This document shows, one piece after another, positions 46,532 to 54,909 of a stretch of 64,000 nucleotides of DNA. Both the position numbers and the translations under genes were made by a program. The DNA comes from Gemmatimonas sp. GTDB taxonomy: Bacteria; Gemmatimonadota; Gemmatimonadetes; Longimicrobiales; Longimicrobiaceae. Within the stretch, counting starts at the first letter, position 1, and every line of letters starts with the position of its first letter. Under the pieces are notes generated by a model. It was not told the origin of the DNA. It made no database searches and saw nothing but the letters and a program-made list of their open reading frames with translations. The stretch spans positions 1-64,000 of the forward strand of contig WHSP01000005.1 of assembly GCA_009380025.1 (NCBI GenBank), written 5' to 3'.

Positions 46532-47712
46532 GCCTGCAGGACCCCCTCGAGGATCTTCACGCCTTCGATAAGGTCTTCATCCGTGGTGGTGAGCGGTGGC
46601 ACCAGCCGGACGACCCGTGGACCCGCACCGACCAGGAGCAGCTGTCGGTCGAGCGCCGCAGAGACGATCTCGGCGGCGGGCACTGTGAGCTCGATCCCCC
46701 ATAGGAGGCCCGTTCCACGGACGGCGACGACTTTCTCGTTGGCGAGCGCGATCGCTCCCAACATCTCCGACACGACCTCGCCTTTCCGTCGAACCGCCTC
46801 GAGGAAGCCTGGTTCCCCGATCTTTCGACAAACGGCAAGGGCCGCAGATGCGACGAGCGGTCCGCCGCCGAAGGTGGTGGCATGGTCCCCCGGCTGGATC
46901 GCGGACGCCACTCGGTCGGTCAGGAGGACGGCTCCCATCGGTAGGCCGCCGGCGAGGGGCTTCGCCAAAGTCATGATATCCGGTTCGATGCCGCTCGCGT
47001 CGTGAGCCCAAAGCCTTCCGGTTCGGCCGAGGCCAACCTGGACTTCGTCGAAGATCAGGAGAGCTTCCGCCGCATCGCACGCCTCGCGCACGGATTGCAG
47101 AAACTCATGGGGGACCGGGAGTATCCCACCTTCTGCCAGAATCGGCTCGATGATCACCGCCGCCGTCTGCTCGCCGCTGACAACCCGTCCGAGTTCCCCG
47201 ACGTCTCCCACAGAAAGGAACCGGACACCGGGCATCAGGGGCTGGAACGGCTCCTGAAACGCGGATCGGTCGGTTGCGGCCAGTGCGCCGAAAGTGCGGC
47301 CGTGGAAGCTCCCGCGGAACGCCACGATCTCGACCTTGTCCCTCGACCGCTCCCGAGACCACCGCCGCGCGAACTTGAAGGCCCCTTCGTTCGCCTCCGC
47401 CCCGCTGTTACAGAAGAAGACGCGATCGGCAAAGGAACGTTCGGTCAGCCAGGCTGCCAGTTCAGTCCCTGGCACGGTTCGGTACAGGTTGGAGGTGTGG
47501 ACCAGGCCGGTGTCGAGGGCAGCCCGGACGGCGTCGTCGAAGGCCGGATCGCCATAACCGAGCGCGTTCACGGCGATGCCGCTGACGAAGTCGAGATAGC
47601 GCCTCCCGTCCTCGGCGATGAGGCGGGACCCCTCCCCCCCGACGAATACGGGCCCGGCGGGTCGATAGACTTCCAGCAGAGAACCGGTATCCTCACTCAC
47701 AGGCAGCGTCAT
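46528..47712 (-). CDS. argD: Acetylornithine aminotransferase
   Basis: A 394-residue class III PLP aminotransferase that converts N-acetylglutamate semialdehyde to N-acetylornithine. FCNSGAEANEGAFKFAR and FRGSFHGRTFGAL bind PLP phosphate and substrate; LLIFDEVQVGLGRTG has the cofactor aspartate, and the Schiff-base lysine is in TLAKPLAGGLPMGA. Middle of the argCBD operon, 41 bases after argB. Confidence 0.96.
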   Translation of the reverse strand: MTLPVSEDTGSLLEVYRPAGPVFVGGEGSRLIAEDGRRYLDFVSGIAVNALGYGDPAFDDAVRAALDTGLVHTSNLYRTVPGTELAAWLTERSFADRVFFCNSGAEANEGAFKFARRWSRERSRDKVEIVAFRGSFHGRTFGALAATDRSAFQEPFQPLMPGVRFLSVGDVGELGRVVSGEQTAAVIIEPILAEGGILPVPHEFLQSVREACDAAEALLIFDEVQVGLGRTGRLWAHDASGIEPDIMTLAKPLAGGLPMGAVLLTDRVASAIQPGDHATTFGGGPLVASAALAVCRKIGEPGFLEAVRRKGEVVSEMLGAIALANEKVVAVRGTGLLWGIELTVPAAEIVSAALDRQLLLVGAGPRVVRLVPPLTTTDEDLIEGVKILEGVLQA

Positions 47713-47753
47713 TTCGATTCGCCACGTGTTCGGGTTTCGGGTCGAGGGGTGAA

Positions 47754-48530
47754 TCAGGTTCTCGGTGAGGCCGCGGGAAGCTCCTGACGCACGATAGTCG
47801 TACCCGCTTCGGGATCGGAGAGCAGGTTCAGCCCACCGATCCGTACCTCTTGCACGCCCGCCCTCGCGGCCCGCATTGCCGCCCTCAGCTTCGGAACCAT
47901 CCCGCCGCTCGCGACGCCGCTGGAGATCAGCACCTCCAGCTCTTCGGTCGTAACCCTTGGAATTCGTTGCCCGTCGCGTAACACACCGGGAACGTTCGAG
48001 ACGACGAGGAAGCGCCGCGCATGGAGTGCCGACGCGACTGCGGACGCGGAATCGTCCGCATTGACGTTCAACGCGCCGCCGTCGGGTCCACGCGAGACCG
48101 GCGAGACAACCGGGATGATACCGTGGTCGAGAAGTGCGTGCAGAAGGCCCGTTCGGACTTCGCTGATCTGCCCAGTACGTCCGAGCTGACCTCCACGCGC
48201 GGGGACCGCCTCCAAAGTAGGGCCGTCCTCACCAGAGATTCCCGCCGCCGTCACCCCGGCTCCGATCAGCGCCGCTACGAGCCGCTTGTTGACGATTCCG
48301 GAGAGTACCATCGACACTGCCCGGAGCGCCGCCGGCGTCGTCACCCGGAGGCCTTCAGACCACTCGGGTTCCGCACCGAGCGCGCGTTGTAGATCCGTTA
48401 CCTCCTTGCCCCCACCATGGACGACGACCACGCCCCGCGGAGAAGCGGCAACCGCTGCGGCGAGCCGGGCGGTCCAGGTTGGGTCGTCGACCTCATTCCC
48501 GCCAACCTTGACGACGGTGGCTCCTTCCAT
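47754..48530 (-). CDS. argB: Acetylglutamate kinase
   Basis: A 258-residue amino-acid kinase. VVKVGGNEVDD and VVVHGGGKEVTDLQRALG are the phosphate and substrate loops; NVNADDSASAVASALHARRF and GGMVPKLRAAMRAA are the conserved C-terminal motifs. It lies four bases after argC. The short N-terminus lacks the extra helix that marks arginine-inhibited hexameric forms. Confidence 0.95.
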   Translation of the reverse strand: MEGATVVKVGGNEVDDPTWTARLAAAVAASPRGVVVVHGGGKEVTDLQRALGAEPEWSEGLRVTTPAALRAVSMVLSGIVNKRLVAALIGAGVTAAGISGEDGPTLEAVPARGGQLGRTGQISEVRTGLLHALLDHGIIPVVSPVSRGPDGGALNVNADDSASAVASALHARRFLVVSNVPGVLRDGQRIPRVTTEELEVLISSGVASGGMVPKLRAAMRAARAGVQEVRIGGLNLLSDPEAGTTIVRQELPAASPRT

Positions 48531-48534
48531 CAGC

Positions 48535-49539
48535 TCACGTCAGCCCCTCGGTTTCGCGCCACCCTTGCATCAGATTCAGGTTCTGGAGGGCCTGTCCAGC
48601 TGCCCCCTTGAGCAGGTTGTCCTCCGCCGCAAGCACCATCAGCAGCGGAGAGCTGACGCCGGCAAGCGGGACGGCAGCTATCGACAACAGGTTCGTTCCG
48701 ACGACGCCGGCCAGTGAGGGAGTCCCGTCGCGCAACACTTCCACAAACGGCTCCTCGCCATAGTCTTCTTCGTAGACTCCTGCCGCCCCCGTCGCTGATA
48801 GCTCCTCCACGAGCGGGACGTAGATGGTTTCCAGGATCCCGCGACGCACGGGGAGCAGGTGAGGAGTGAACACCAGCTCTGGCGGCCGCTCCCCAGCAAG
48901 CCTCTCGACCTGATCCCGCATCTCCGCCAGGTGTCGGTGAACGTTGCCTACCGCGTACGCACGAAAATTCTCGGCCGCCTCGGCAAAGAGAAAATCCCGC
49001 TTCGGCGACCGCCCCGCACCCGTGATCCCGGATGCCGCATCGATGACGACCGGCGCCTCGCCCACCAGCCCTCGCCGTACCAACGGTGCAATCGCCAAGA
49101 TCGCAGCCGTCGGATAACAACCCGGATTCGCAACCAGCTCTGCATCCGCAATCTGGTCCCGATACAGCTCGGGAAGCCCGTAGACGGCGCCCCGCGCCCA
49201 TTCGGGCATCTCCTCCGTCACCACCCGCAGATCCGCGGATAGATCGATCCCCCGCGCACCCGCCCGACGGATCCTCTCCACCCATCGCATCGACGCCCCG
49301 TGGGGAAGGCACGAGAACACCGCCTCCACTTCCTCCAGCCGGGCATCTTCGGCCCGGATCATCGGGATATCGGGCGCGCCTCGCACAACCCGATTCAGCG
49401 GCTTCCCTGCCTCGCTTTCGGACGTCGCGAACGCGACCCGGAGCCTGGGATGGCCGGTGATGAGCCGGACCATTTCCCTGCCAGTATAACCGGTAGCTCC
49501 CAGCACACCGACGGGGAGCAGTGAGGATTCATGCATCAT
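48535..49539 (-). CDS. argC: N-acetyl-gamma-glutamyl-phosphate reductase
   Basis: A 334-residue dehydrogenase. The Rossmann loop is VGVLGATGYTGREMVRLI, and the catalytic cysteine is in VANPGCYPTAAIL. FTPHLLPVRRGILETIYVPL and AAEDNLLKGAAGQALQN are also family-specific. The predicted transcript starts at or next to the ATG of 49539, so the mRNA is probably leaderless. First gene of the arginine operon. Confidence 0.96.
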   Translation of the reverse strand: MMHESSLLPVGVLGATGYTGREMVRLITGHPRLRVAFATSESEAGKPLNRVVRGAPDIPMIRAEDARLEEVEAVFSCLPHGASMRWVERIRRAGARGIDLSADLRVVTEEMPEWARGAVYGLPELYRDQIADAELVANPGCYPTAAILAIAPLVRRGLVGEAPVVIDAASGITGAGRSPKRDFLFAEAAENFRAYAVGNVHRHLAEMRDQVERLAGERPPELVFTPHLLPVRRGILETIYVPLVEELSATGAAGVYEEDYGEEPFVEVLRDGTPSLAGVVGTNLLSIAAVPLAGVSSPLLMVLAAEDNLLKGAAGQALQNLNLMQGWRETEGLT

Positions 49540-49544
49540 GAGCG

Positions 49545-49573
49545 AAATATATTCACTTTCCCCGCTTCGTCAA
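49545..49573 (-). promoter_or_regulatory. argC promoter with ARG-box-like sequence
   Basis: On the minus strand TTGACG (49573-49568), a 16-base spacer and TATATT (49551-49546), only six bases before the ATG. GTGAATATATTTCGC overlaps the -10 and contains TGAATA, one half of an ARG box, with a degenerate second half. ArgR binding there would block the polymerase. Confidence 0.6.
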
Positions 49574-49843
49574 GCCAAAGGAGCGCCAAACTAGAGGGTG
49601 GAAGCCTTTGGCGCACGTGTGGTACTGCATGGGTTGGGGCGCTCGAGATGGTGGCGCTTGCGATGTGGAGAAGAGGGGGCCCCCGGTTGGGGTTCGTTTC
49701 TATTCGAGAGGGTCGGCGCTTCTCGGTCGGGCAGACGACCGTGCCCTTCTGGCCGCAGGGCTCTTGACGATGGTTAGTGTGGTTTTGGGGGGTGTTCGGA
49801 TGAGTCGAGGTACAGCTTGGCGGACCGACGAAGAGAGGGAGCG
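49574..49843. other. Intergenic region upstream of the DUF4399 gene
   Basis: Divergent argC and lipoprotein genes flank this stretch. The + track ORF at 49608 has no homology or ribosome site. Nothing firm beyond the promoters at each edge. Confidence 0.4.
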
Positions 49844-49873
49844 TTGCCCTCGGGCGGGGGGTTCGGGTAATAT
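49844..49873 (+). promoter_or_regulatory. Promoter of the DUF4399 lipoprotein gene
   Basis: TTGCCC (49844-49849), an 18-base spacer and TAATAT (49868-49873), about 49 bases before the ATG, which has AGGGGG upstream. Confidence 0.45.
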
Positions 49874-49921
49874 GCGGCTTCCGCAGGGTCATTTCGAACG
49901 TCGGAGCCGACAGGGGGACAC

Positions 49922-50365
49922 ATGAGCGGGAGCGCATCGAGGAGTCTGGGGTTGTTGCTGATCGGACCGCTCGTCCTGGTGGGATGTGAAAGCGGCGGAG
50001 GGGGAGGAGGGGAGGAAGCGGCACGAGTGGAGATCGTGGAGCCGGCTGAAGGGAGCACCGTGTCAGGTACGGAGGTTCCGGTGGTGCTGGAGACGTTTGG
50101 TGCTCAGGTGGAGGCAGCCGACAACCGGCAGACGGAGGGACGTGGGCACCATCACATTTACCTCGATCAAGATGTCGCATCGGCGAGCGAGCCGATTGCG
50201 GCGGGAGTCGACGGAATTGTGCACATGGGCGACGGATCGGAGGAGTACATGTTCACTGGCGTTACTCCTGGCGAGCACCGGTTGATCGCCGTGTTCGCGT
50301 ATGGAGATCACACCCCGATTGGGGAGGTTCGGGCAGATACGGTGACCTTCACCGTCGGGCCGTAG
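49922..50365 (+). CDS. DUF4399 lipoprotein
   Basis: A 147-residue lipoprotein: lipobox LVLVGCES with the acylated cysteine at residue 22, then a glycine-rich linker. The mature part matches DUF4399: VEIVEPAEGSTVSGTEVPVVL, GRGHHHIYLD, IVHMGDGSEEYMFTGVTPGEHRLIAVFAYGDHTPI. Function unknown for the domain. A strong terminator follows. Confidence 0.85.
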   Translation: MSGSASRSLGLLLIGPLVLVGCESGGGGGGEEAARVEIVEPAEGSTVSGTEVPVVLETFGAQVEAADNRQTEGRGHHHIYLDQDVASASEPIAAGVDGIVHMGDGSEEYMFTGVTPGEHRLIAVFAYGDHTPIGEVRADTVTFTVGP

Positions 50366-50400
50366 GCCTCGGAATTCAGCTGCTGTTGGCTGGAATCGAG

Positions 50401-50440
50401 AGAGCCACCGCGACCATGCGTCTGCGGTGGCTCTTGTTTG
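50401..50440 (+). terminator. Terminator after DUF4399 gene
   Basis: AGAGCCACCGC (50401-50411) and GCGGTGGCTCT (50424-50434) form a perfect 11-base stem with a 12-base loop, then TGTTTGTT. Confidence 0.85.
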
Positions 50441-50452
50441 TTCGGTGCGAAG

Positions 50453-50574
50453 GTCGAAGAGAAATCGTGCAGGTCAAGGCACGCGACGAGCTGCGAGTGA
50501 GCGTACTTTCGTACCCGCAGGGAGCGGCGAGGAAGCGTAACGCGGAGCTGCGCGATTTATCAACAGCCTTCTAG
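50453..50574 (+). repeat. MITE-like repeat, copy C
   Basis: Begins GTCGAAGAGAAATCGTGCAG and ends TCAACAGCCTTCTAG, the right terminal inverted repeat. Inside is a GTACTTTCGTAC hairpin and the block GCAGGGAGCGGCGAGGAAGC. About 120 bases match the copy at 51690 closely. The terminal TAG, on the minus strand, is the stop codon of argR. Confidence 0.8.
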
Positions 50575-51023
50575 CTGCCGGCGAGGCCCCGCAGGCGAGT
50601 GCTGACGGAATCCAGATGCGTCGGGCTGCGCAGGATGACGAGGATGGTGTCGTCCCCGGCGACGGTTCCGACGATCTCGGGCCACTCTTCCCAATCGAGG
50701 GCGACGGCGATCGGCTGGGCGCCACCGGTCAAAGTCTTGACCACGAGGAGGTTGCCGACGCCGTCCGCGCCGAGATACAGGGCGGGAAGGAGCCTCGCGA
50801 GAGCGGGAGTAGGGTCGGTGATGTGGGTGGGGATGGTGTACGCCGAGCCGCCTTCATCGTCTGGCACCTTGACCAGTCCGAGCTCCCGAATGTCACGCGA
50901 GAGGGTAGCCTGGGCGACATCGACACCGCGTCTAGCCAGTTGCTCTCGGAGGACCTCCTGTGAGTGGACACGTTTGTGCCGCACGATGTCGAGGATCTCT
51001 GAATGGCGCTGAGGCTTGTGCAC
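50571..51023 (-). CDS. argR: Arginine repressor
   Basis: A 150-residue ArgR. The winged-helix N-terminus has HSQEVLREQLARRGVDVAQATLSRDIRELGLVKV, and the C-terminal arginine-binding trimer domain has GTVAGDDTILVILR with the GTxAGDDT motif. It should sense arginine and repress the argC operon 1.5 kb away, which has an ARG-box-like site. Its stop codon is formed by the end of the MITE-like repeat (TAGAAGGCTG). Confidence 0.95.
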   Translation of the reverse strand: MHKPQRHSEILDIVRHKRVHSQEVLREQLARRGVDVAQATLSRDIRELGLVKVPDDEGGSAYTIPTHITDPTPALARLLPALYLGADGVGNLLVVKTLTGGAQPIAVALDWEEWPEIVGTVAGDDTILVILRSPTHLDSVSTRLRGLAGS

Positions 51024-51119
51024 CGTGGTGTGGGATCGTGAAGGGAATCGTCGGAGTGCGGAGATCTTAGGGACCCTCGGTCAGGCCCGGCAAGACCTCT
51101 GTCGAGTACGATCCCCCGT

Positions 51120-51509
51120 TCAGGGAAGGGTTTCCGGTTCGTAGTCGTCACCGATCGCCGAGATCGTGATGAGCAGGGCGCTTGGCTGGGTGGCGGTGAT
51201 GTCGTGCGCGTGACCGGGGCCGAAAAAGAGGACCTCGCCCTCACGGAGCCGGTGCTCACCGTCGTCGGAGCGGTACTCGATGTTCCCCTCGATCACGTGG
51301 ATCGTCAGCGGGCTGTCGGCTTGATGTGTTCCGATCACGTTCCCTTCGTCCATCGCCACCAGAACGAGTCGCATTCGTCCGGCCTTCGCCAGGGTCCGTC
51401 CGGCGCGCCCTCCGTGGCGGAGATCTTCCTCTCGCCGCAATTCCTCGATCGCCTCCCGAAGTCTGAACGTGAGCATTGGTCCCGAAAGCGGGCGATTGAT
51501 CGACGACAT
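51120..51509 (-). CDS. Small cupin-domain protein
   Basis: A 129-residue cupin. The beta-barrel motifs read GNVIGTHQADSPLTIHVIEGNIEYRSDDGEHRLREGEVLFFGPGHAHDITA; metal-type histidines are H (first motif), E and H (second). Start at MSSINRPLSGPMLT. The substrate is unknown. It lies between two copies of the repeat, together with argR. Confidence 0.85.
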   Translation of the reverse strand: MSSINRPLSGPMLTFRLREAIEELRREEDLRHGGRAGRTLAKAGRMRLVLVAMDEGNVIGTHQADSPLTIHVIEGNIEYRSDDGEHRLREGEVLFFGPGHAHDITATQPSALLITISAIGDDYEPETLP

Positions 51510-51594
51510 GCGGGCCTCCCGTGGAGGGTTGGTGGCGGTCGGTGGGGATGAATCGGGATGCAAAGAGGGGACCGGACGGGGGCGGCAAGGAAGC

Positions 51595-51660
51595 GCGCGC
51601 CCGAAGGAAGCATCCGTTACCATGCGGAGCTGCGGGATTTTATCGAGGGCCGTTTCGAAG
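51595..51660 (+). repeat. MITE-like repeat, partial copy D
   Basis: CCCGAAGGAAGCATCC and GCGGAGCTGCGGGATTTTAT match the right half of the family (GCGGAGCTGCGCGATTTATC in copy C), followed by a degenerate GAAGGCTGACAG at the start of copy E. Confidence 0.5.
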
Positions 51661-51674
51661 GCTGACAGCGCGGC

Positions 51675-51807
51675 CTCCGGAAGGCCGAAGAGAAATCGTG
51701 CAGGTCAAGGCGCGCGACGAGATGCGAGTGAGGCGTACTTTTGTACGCCGCAGGGAGCGGCGAGGAAGCGCAACGCAGAGCTGCGCGATTTATCGAAGGC
51801 CTTCTAG
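51675..51807 (+). repeat. MITE-like repeat, copy E
   Basis: Close match to copy C through GAGAAATCGTGCAGGTCAAG, with a perfect GGCGTAC-TTTT-GTACGCC hairpin and the end GGCCTTCTAG. The TAG is the stop codon of the outer-membrane gene on the other strand. Confidence 0.8.
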
Positions 51808-53903
51808 TACCAGTAGGTGAGGCCGAAGTACCAACGGGCATCCAGGTCTTCGTCATCGAGGGGCTGAAGTCGTTCGATGGTGACGGCGTCATCGAAGAAG
51901 CTGATACCGAAGCCAACCGAACTGCGGAAGCCGTCCGTCTGGCGGGCTCCGAGGCGGAAAAGGGCCGGCTCGAGCGAGGAGTCGATTTCCGTCCAGCCAG
52001 TCTCCGCCAGGAGCACGAGGTTCGGGCGGAGCGGTGGGATGAGGAAGAGGCCGACCCGGGCGAGGGGCTGTGCGGATCGAGGGGGCAGTCCGATCAGAAA
52101 GCGGCCGCGGCCAAGGATTGCCGTCGAACCTCCGAACTCATTCGACTCGTAACCACGGAGCCCTTCGATCGAGCCAAATCGAAAGAGTGCCTGTGGCGGA
52201 GCGTCGCCGTGGACGTGTCCCGCGTCGCCACGGGCAGCCAGGGTGAACGGACCCAGGCTGTACCGCGCGCTGATCAATCCGATCACGCGCTGGTACTGGA
52301 AGTCACCGAAAGCGGCTTGGGTTTCAATCCGGGTAAGAAGGCTGTTGCCGATTCCGAAAGCACCAGGACCCGCGGAGTATTGCGTTCCGAGTTCCAGAGC
52401 CAGCAGGTCTCCCGGTTCCACGCCGGCCAGGCCTTCGGGGTCATCGAGGGTCCCGAAGAGGAATCGGTCAGTGTTGACTTCGACTGAGTCCTGGCGCTCG
52501 TAGCGGAGGGTGCCACGGCCGCTCCAGCGGTTGCGTTGGGCGATCACCGAAGTCGCCCCCCCGATCGCATCGTAGTAGTCGCGCGGATCCGAGCCCCAGA
52601 TGAACGCGGGGAGGGTGTAGAGCCAATCCCAGGAGAAAGTAGGTCGGAATGTCTGGATATCCCGGAGCTCCCGGTAGACCGAAGCTTCGAAGCCCCAATC
52701 GATTTCGTCGCCGGGCAGTGGTGTGACGGCAGCCCCCCGTCGGTAGGCGAGCTCGCCGCGAACGGTTTGTTCCGCGAACGCCCAGCCGAGTGTGCCGTAG
52801 ACCTCCCAGCGATCTCGAGTGGGGTTGGGTGGGATCAGGTGGCCGCCAACCCCGACGAAGAGGCCCTCGACTCGATTGTAGCGGAAGAGGTGATTGCCTC
52901 GGTCGTAATAGAGCTGCACCTGGGTCCCGGTTTCGGGGGCATCCTCGGCCGACACCGCGAGGCGGAGGTCGGCGAAGTCGGCGATTGCGAGATCGGACTC
53001 CTCGTGGCCCACCGGAGCCCTCCAATCCTCGAACGCCGCACGTTGATCACCCAGATTCCAGGTGAGCTGAACCAACTCTCCCGTGGGCATCCAGCCCGTA
53101 TTCAACTCCAGGTCGGTGACGCGGTTCACCACCCTGGCGGTAACGCCGCCACCGATGAGCTGCGATTCGAAGAGGATATCGCGTCTTTGCCGGAACGGTA
53201 GCCAGAACTGTCCCTCCCACAGCGCGTTCTCCAGCTCGAGAAAGGTCTGCACCTGACCGAAGGAGCGAGGCAGCGTCCTCTCTTCACCGGGAAAGGCAAG
53301 GCGGGCCCGCGCAACGGCAGCTCGATTCACATCGATGGAGAAGGTTCCGACGAGGAGCTGAACATCGTCGTCAACGGCTGTTGTTCGAGGACGCACGGTA
53401 ATCGGTACGAGCGTCACCGTTTCGTCCGGGAGTCTGATCCGGAGGGTGTCCCCAGCGATGTAGCTGTAGTACGCGGGGCCGCTCGCCCCGAAGGGGTTGA
53501 TCGCGGCGCGCCCGCCCAGAGGGGTGTAGATCCGAAGCCCGTAGAGGTGCGGAATGACCCAGACCCTCTCGTAGATCGTTGCGAGCGTATACGGTAAGGG
53601 TACGAGGACCCGCGTCCGGTGGCCGATCACCTCCTGGTGCAGGTACCCCCGACGTTCCCACCGGACCTCGGAGACCAGCTCGTCGACCGTCGCCGGAAGG
53701 TCGGCCACGCCCAGCGTGTCGGCAGAGATCGAGATCTGCATCGTCGTCTGCACGTCCGCCCGGTAGTCCCGCAGCGCCGGGGGCACTTGCCCAATGGCCG
53801 CGATGGTCCGGGTCACGAGGGACTCGGTCGCCGGAGAGTCGAAGATCCGAATCGTGTCCGGAGTCTGGACCAGGAGGGCGGCAGCGAGAGCGAATGCGAT
53901 CAT
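51804..53903 (-). CDS. Large outer-membrane beta-barrel protein
   Basis: A 699-residue exported protein with a short signal sequence (MIAFALAAALLVQ). Residues 80-300 are mixed; from about 290 on, alternating hydrophobic/aromatic strands (LFRYNRVEGLFVGVGGHL, WEVYGTLGWAFAEQTVRGELAYRRG, QYSAGPGAF, FRFGSIEGLRGYESNEFGGSTAILGRG) look like a BamA-type surface-antigen barrel, ending DARWYFGLTYWY. The RGY motif near 600 resembles the Omp85 L6 loop (RGY). It may relate to the DUF5686 type seen in Bacteroidota; function unknown. The stop codon lies within the MITE-like repeat. Confidence 0.75.
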   Translation of the reverse strand: MIAFALAAALLVQTPDTIRIFDSPATESLVTRTIAAIGQVPPALRDYRADVQTTMQISISADTLGVADLPATVDELVSEVRWERRGYLHQEVIGHRTRVLVPLPYTLATIYERVWVIPHLYGLRIYTPLGGRAAINPFGASGPAYYSYIAGDTLRIRLPDETVTLVPITVRPRTTAVDDDVQLLVGTFSIDVNRAAVARARLAFPGEERTLPRSFGQVQTFLELENALWEGQFWLPFRQRRDILFESQLIGGGVTARVVNRVTDLELNTGWMPTGELVQLTWNLGDQRAAFEDWRAPVGHEESDLAIADFADLRLAVSAEDAPETGTQVQLYYDRGNHLFRYNRVEGLFVGVGGHLIPPNPTRDRWEVYGTLGWAFAEQTVRGELAYRRGAAVTPLPGDEIDWGFEASVYRELRDIQTFRPTFSWDWLYTLPAFIWGSDPRDYYDAIGGATSVIAQRNRWSGRGTLRYERQDSVEVNTDRFLFGTLDDPEGLAGVEPGDLLALELGTQYSAGPGAFGIGNSLLTRIETQAAFGDFQYQRVIGLISARYSLGPFTLAARGDAGHVHGDAPPQALFRFGSIEGLRGYESNEFGGSTAILGRGRFLIGLPPRSAQPLARVGLFLIPPLRPNLVLLAETGWTEIDSSLEPALFRLGARQTDGFRSSVGFGISFFDDAVTIERLQPLDDEDLDARWYFGLTYWY

Positions 53904-54096
53904 CGAGCGGGTGTGAGGGCGTATGTTCGCCGTATGTCGGGATTCGGCGACCCGCGGCGCGAGGTTCGCGCGGTCGGCCGGCTGCGGTGGGCAAGGGTCG
54001 AGCCATCGAGCACGCTGGCGGGAGGCAACGGTTCGCGAGGCTCGAGGCGAGGCTCGCTACCCTCTGCAGTCGATCACGCGGGATCGCAGGATCCAG

Positions 54097-54801
54097 TCAG
54101 CAGCGATCCAGGTCCGCTCGGATTGCAGCCGCTACCCCGGGATCATCCGAAATCAAGCCGGCCACACCCCTGCACAGGAGGTGTCGGATGCGCTCCGGGG
54201 AATTGACCGTCCAGACGACAACCGGGATTTCTTCCCTGTCGAGCTCGGAAAGGATGACGTCGAGGCCACCATCGTCCCGCAAGCAAAGCCCCTGAGCGTC
54301 ACAGTTCACAAATTCCCGGATTGTCCGCGGTCCCCAGCGGTTCGCGAGCAGATAGCGATGCAGCTCGGGGGCAACCTCAGCGATGCGACAAATGATGGTG
54401 GGCTCGAAGGAGGAAACGACGATTCGCCCCTCGAGCTGAAAGGATCGGATGATCCGCGCCGCTTCTTCCTCGACGCCAGCCGCCTTCAGTTCAATGTTCA
54501 CCCATGCTCCCGCAGCCGCGGCCCAGGCCAAGGCCTGTTCCAGGGAAGGGACCGTCGCGTTCGTCGAGCGTTCGATGGTCGCCCAGGGCAAACCGGAGAC
54601 GCGGCCCGTTGCCGACGTCGTTCTGGCGAGTGTGTCGTCGTGAATGACGACCGGCACTCCATCCGCGCTTCTCTGGACGTCGAGCTCGACTCCATCCGCG
54701 CCGAGCTCGACGGCCCGTGCGAGAGACCGGAGCGTGTTCTCGGTCGCCTCGCGTCGGGCACCGCGATGCCCGAGGACGAGGGGTCTCGGGAACGGAGTCA
54801 T
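54097..54801 (-). CDS. Glycerophosphodiester phosphodiesterase
   Basis: A 234-residue GDPD of the cytosolic UgpQ type. HRGARREATENT, GVELDVQRSADGVPVVIHDDTLARTT and NIELKA carry the metal and catalytic histidines and acids. It hydrolyses glycerophosphodiesters to glycerol-3-phosphate. No signal peptide. Confidence 0.93.
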   Translation of the reverse strand: MTPFPRPLVLGHRGARREATENTLRSLARAVELGADGVELDVQRSADGVPVVIHDDTLARTTSATGRVSGLPWATIERSTNATVPSLEQALAWAAAAGAWVNIELKAAGVEEEAARIIRSFQLEGRIVVSSFEPTIICRIAEVAPELHRYLLANRWGPRTIREFVNCDAQGLCLRDDGGLDVILSELDREEIPVVVWTVNSPERIRHLLCRGVAGLISDDPGVAAAIRADLDRC

Positions 54802-54909
54802 GGGGTGGTCGAGATTTCGGACATAGCTGAACCGAAGTCAGAGTGCAGCCGAATATGCACCGAGCCGGCACGGGCGCCTCATGGCGTACTCGGGGCCTCA
54901 CCCGAGCCT

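Noticed and set aside
50386-50574. 62-aa ORF ending in the repeat
   Set aside because: Its C-terminal half is the repeat itself, also readable in other copies only in shifted frames; no sign of coding.
50453-51807. CRISPR-like array from the repeated blocks
   Set aside because: Only two long copies with gene-length spacing and terminal inverted repeats; no short regular repeats and no cas genes.
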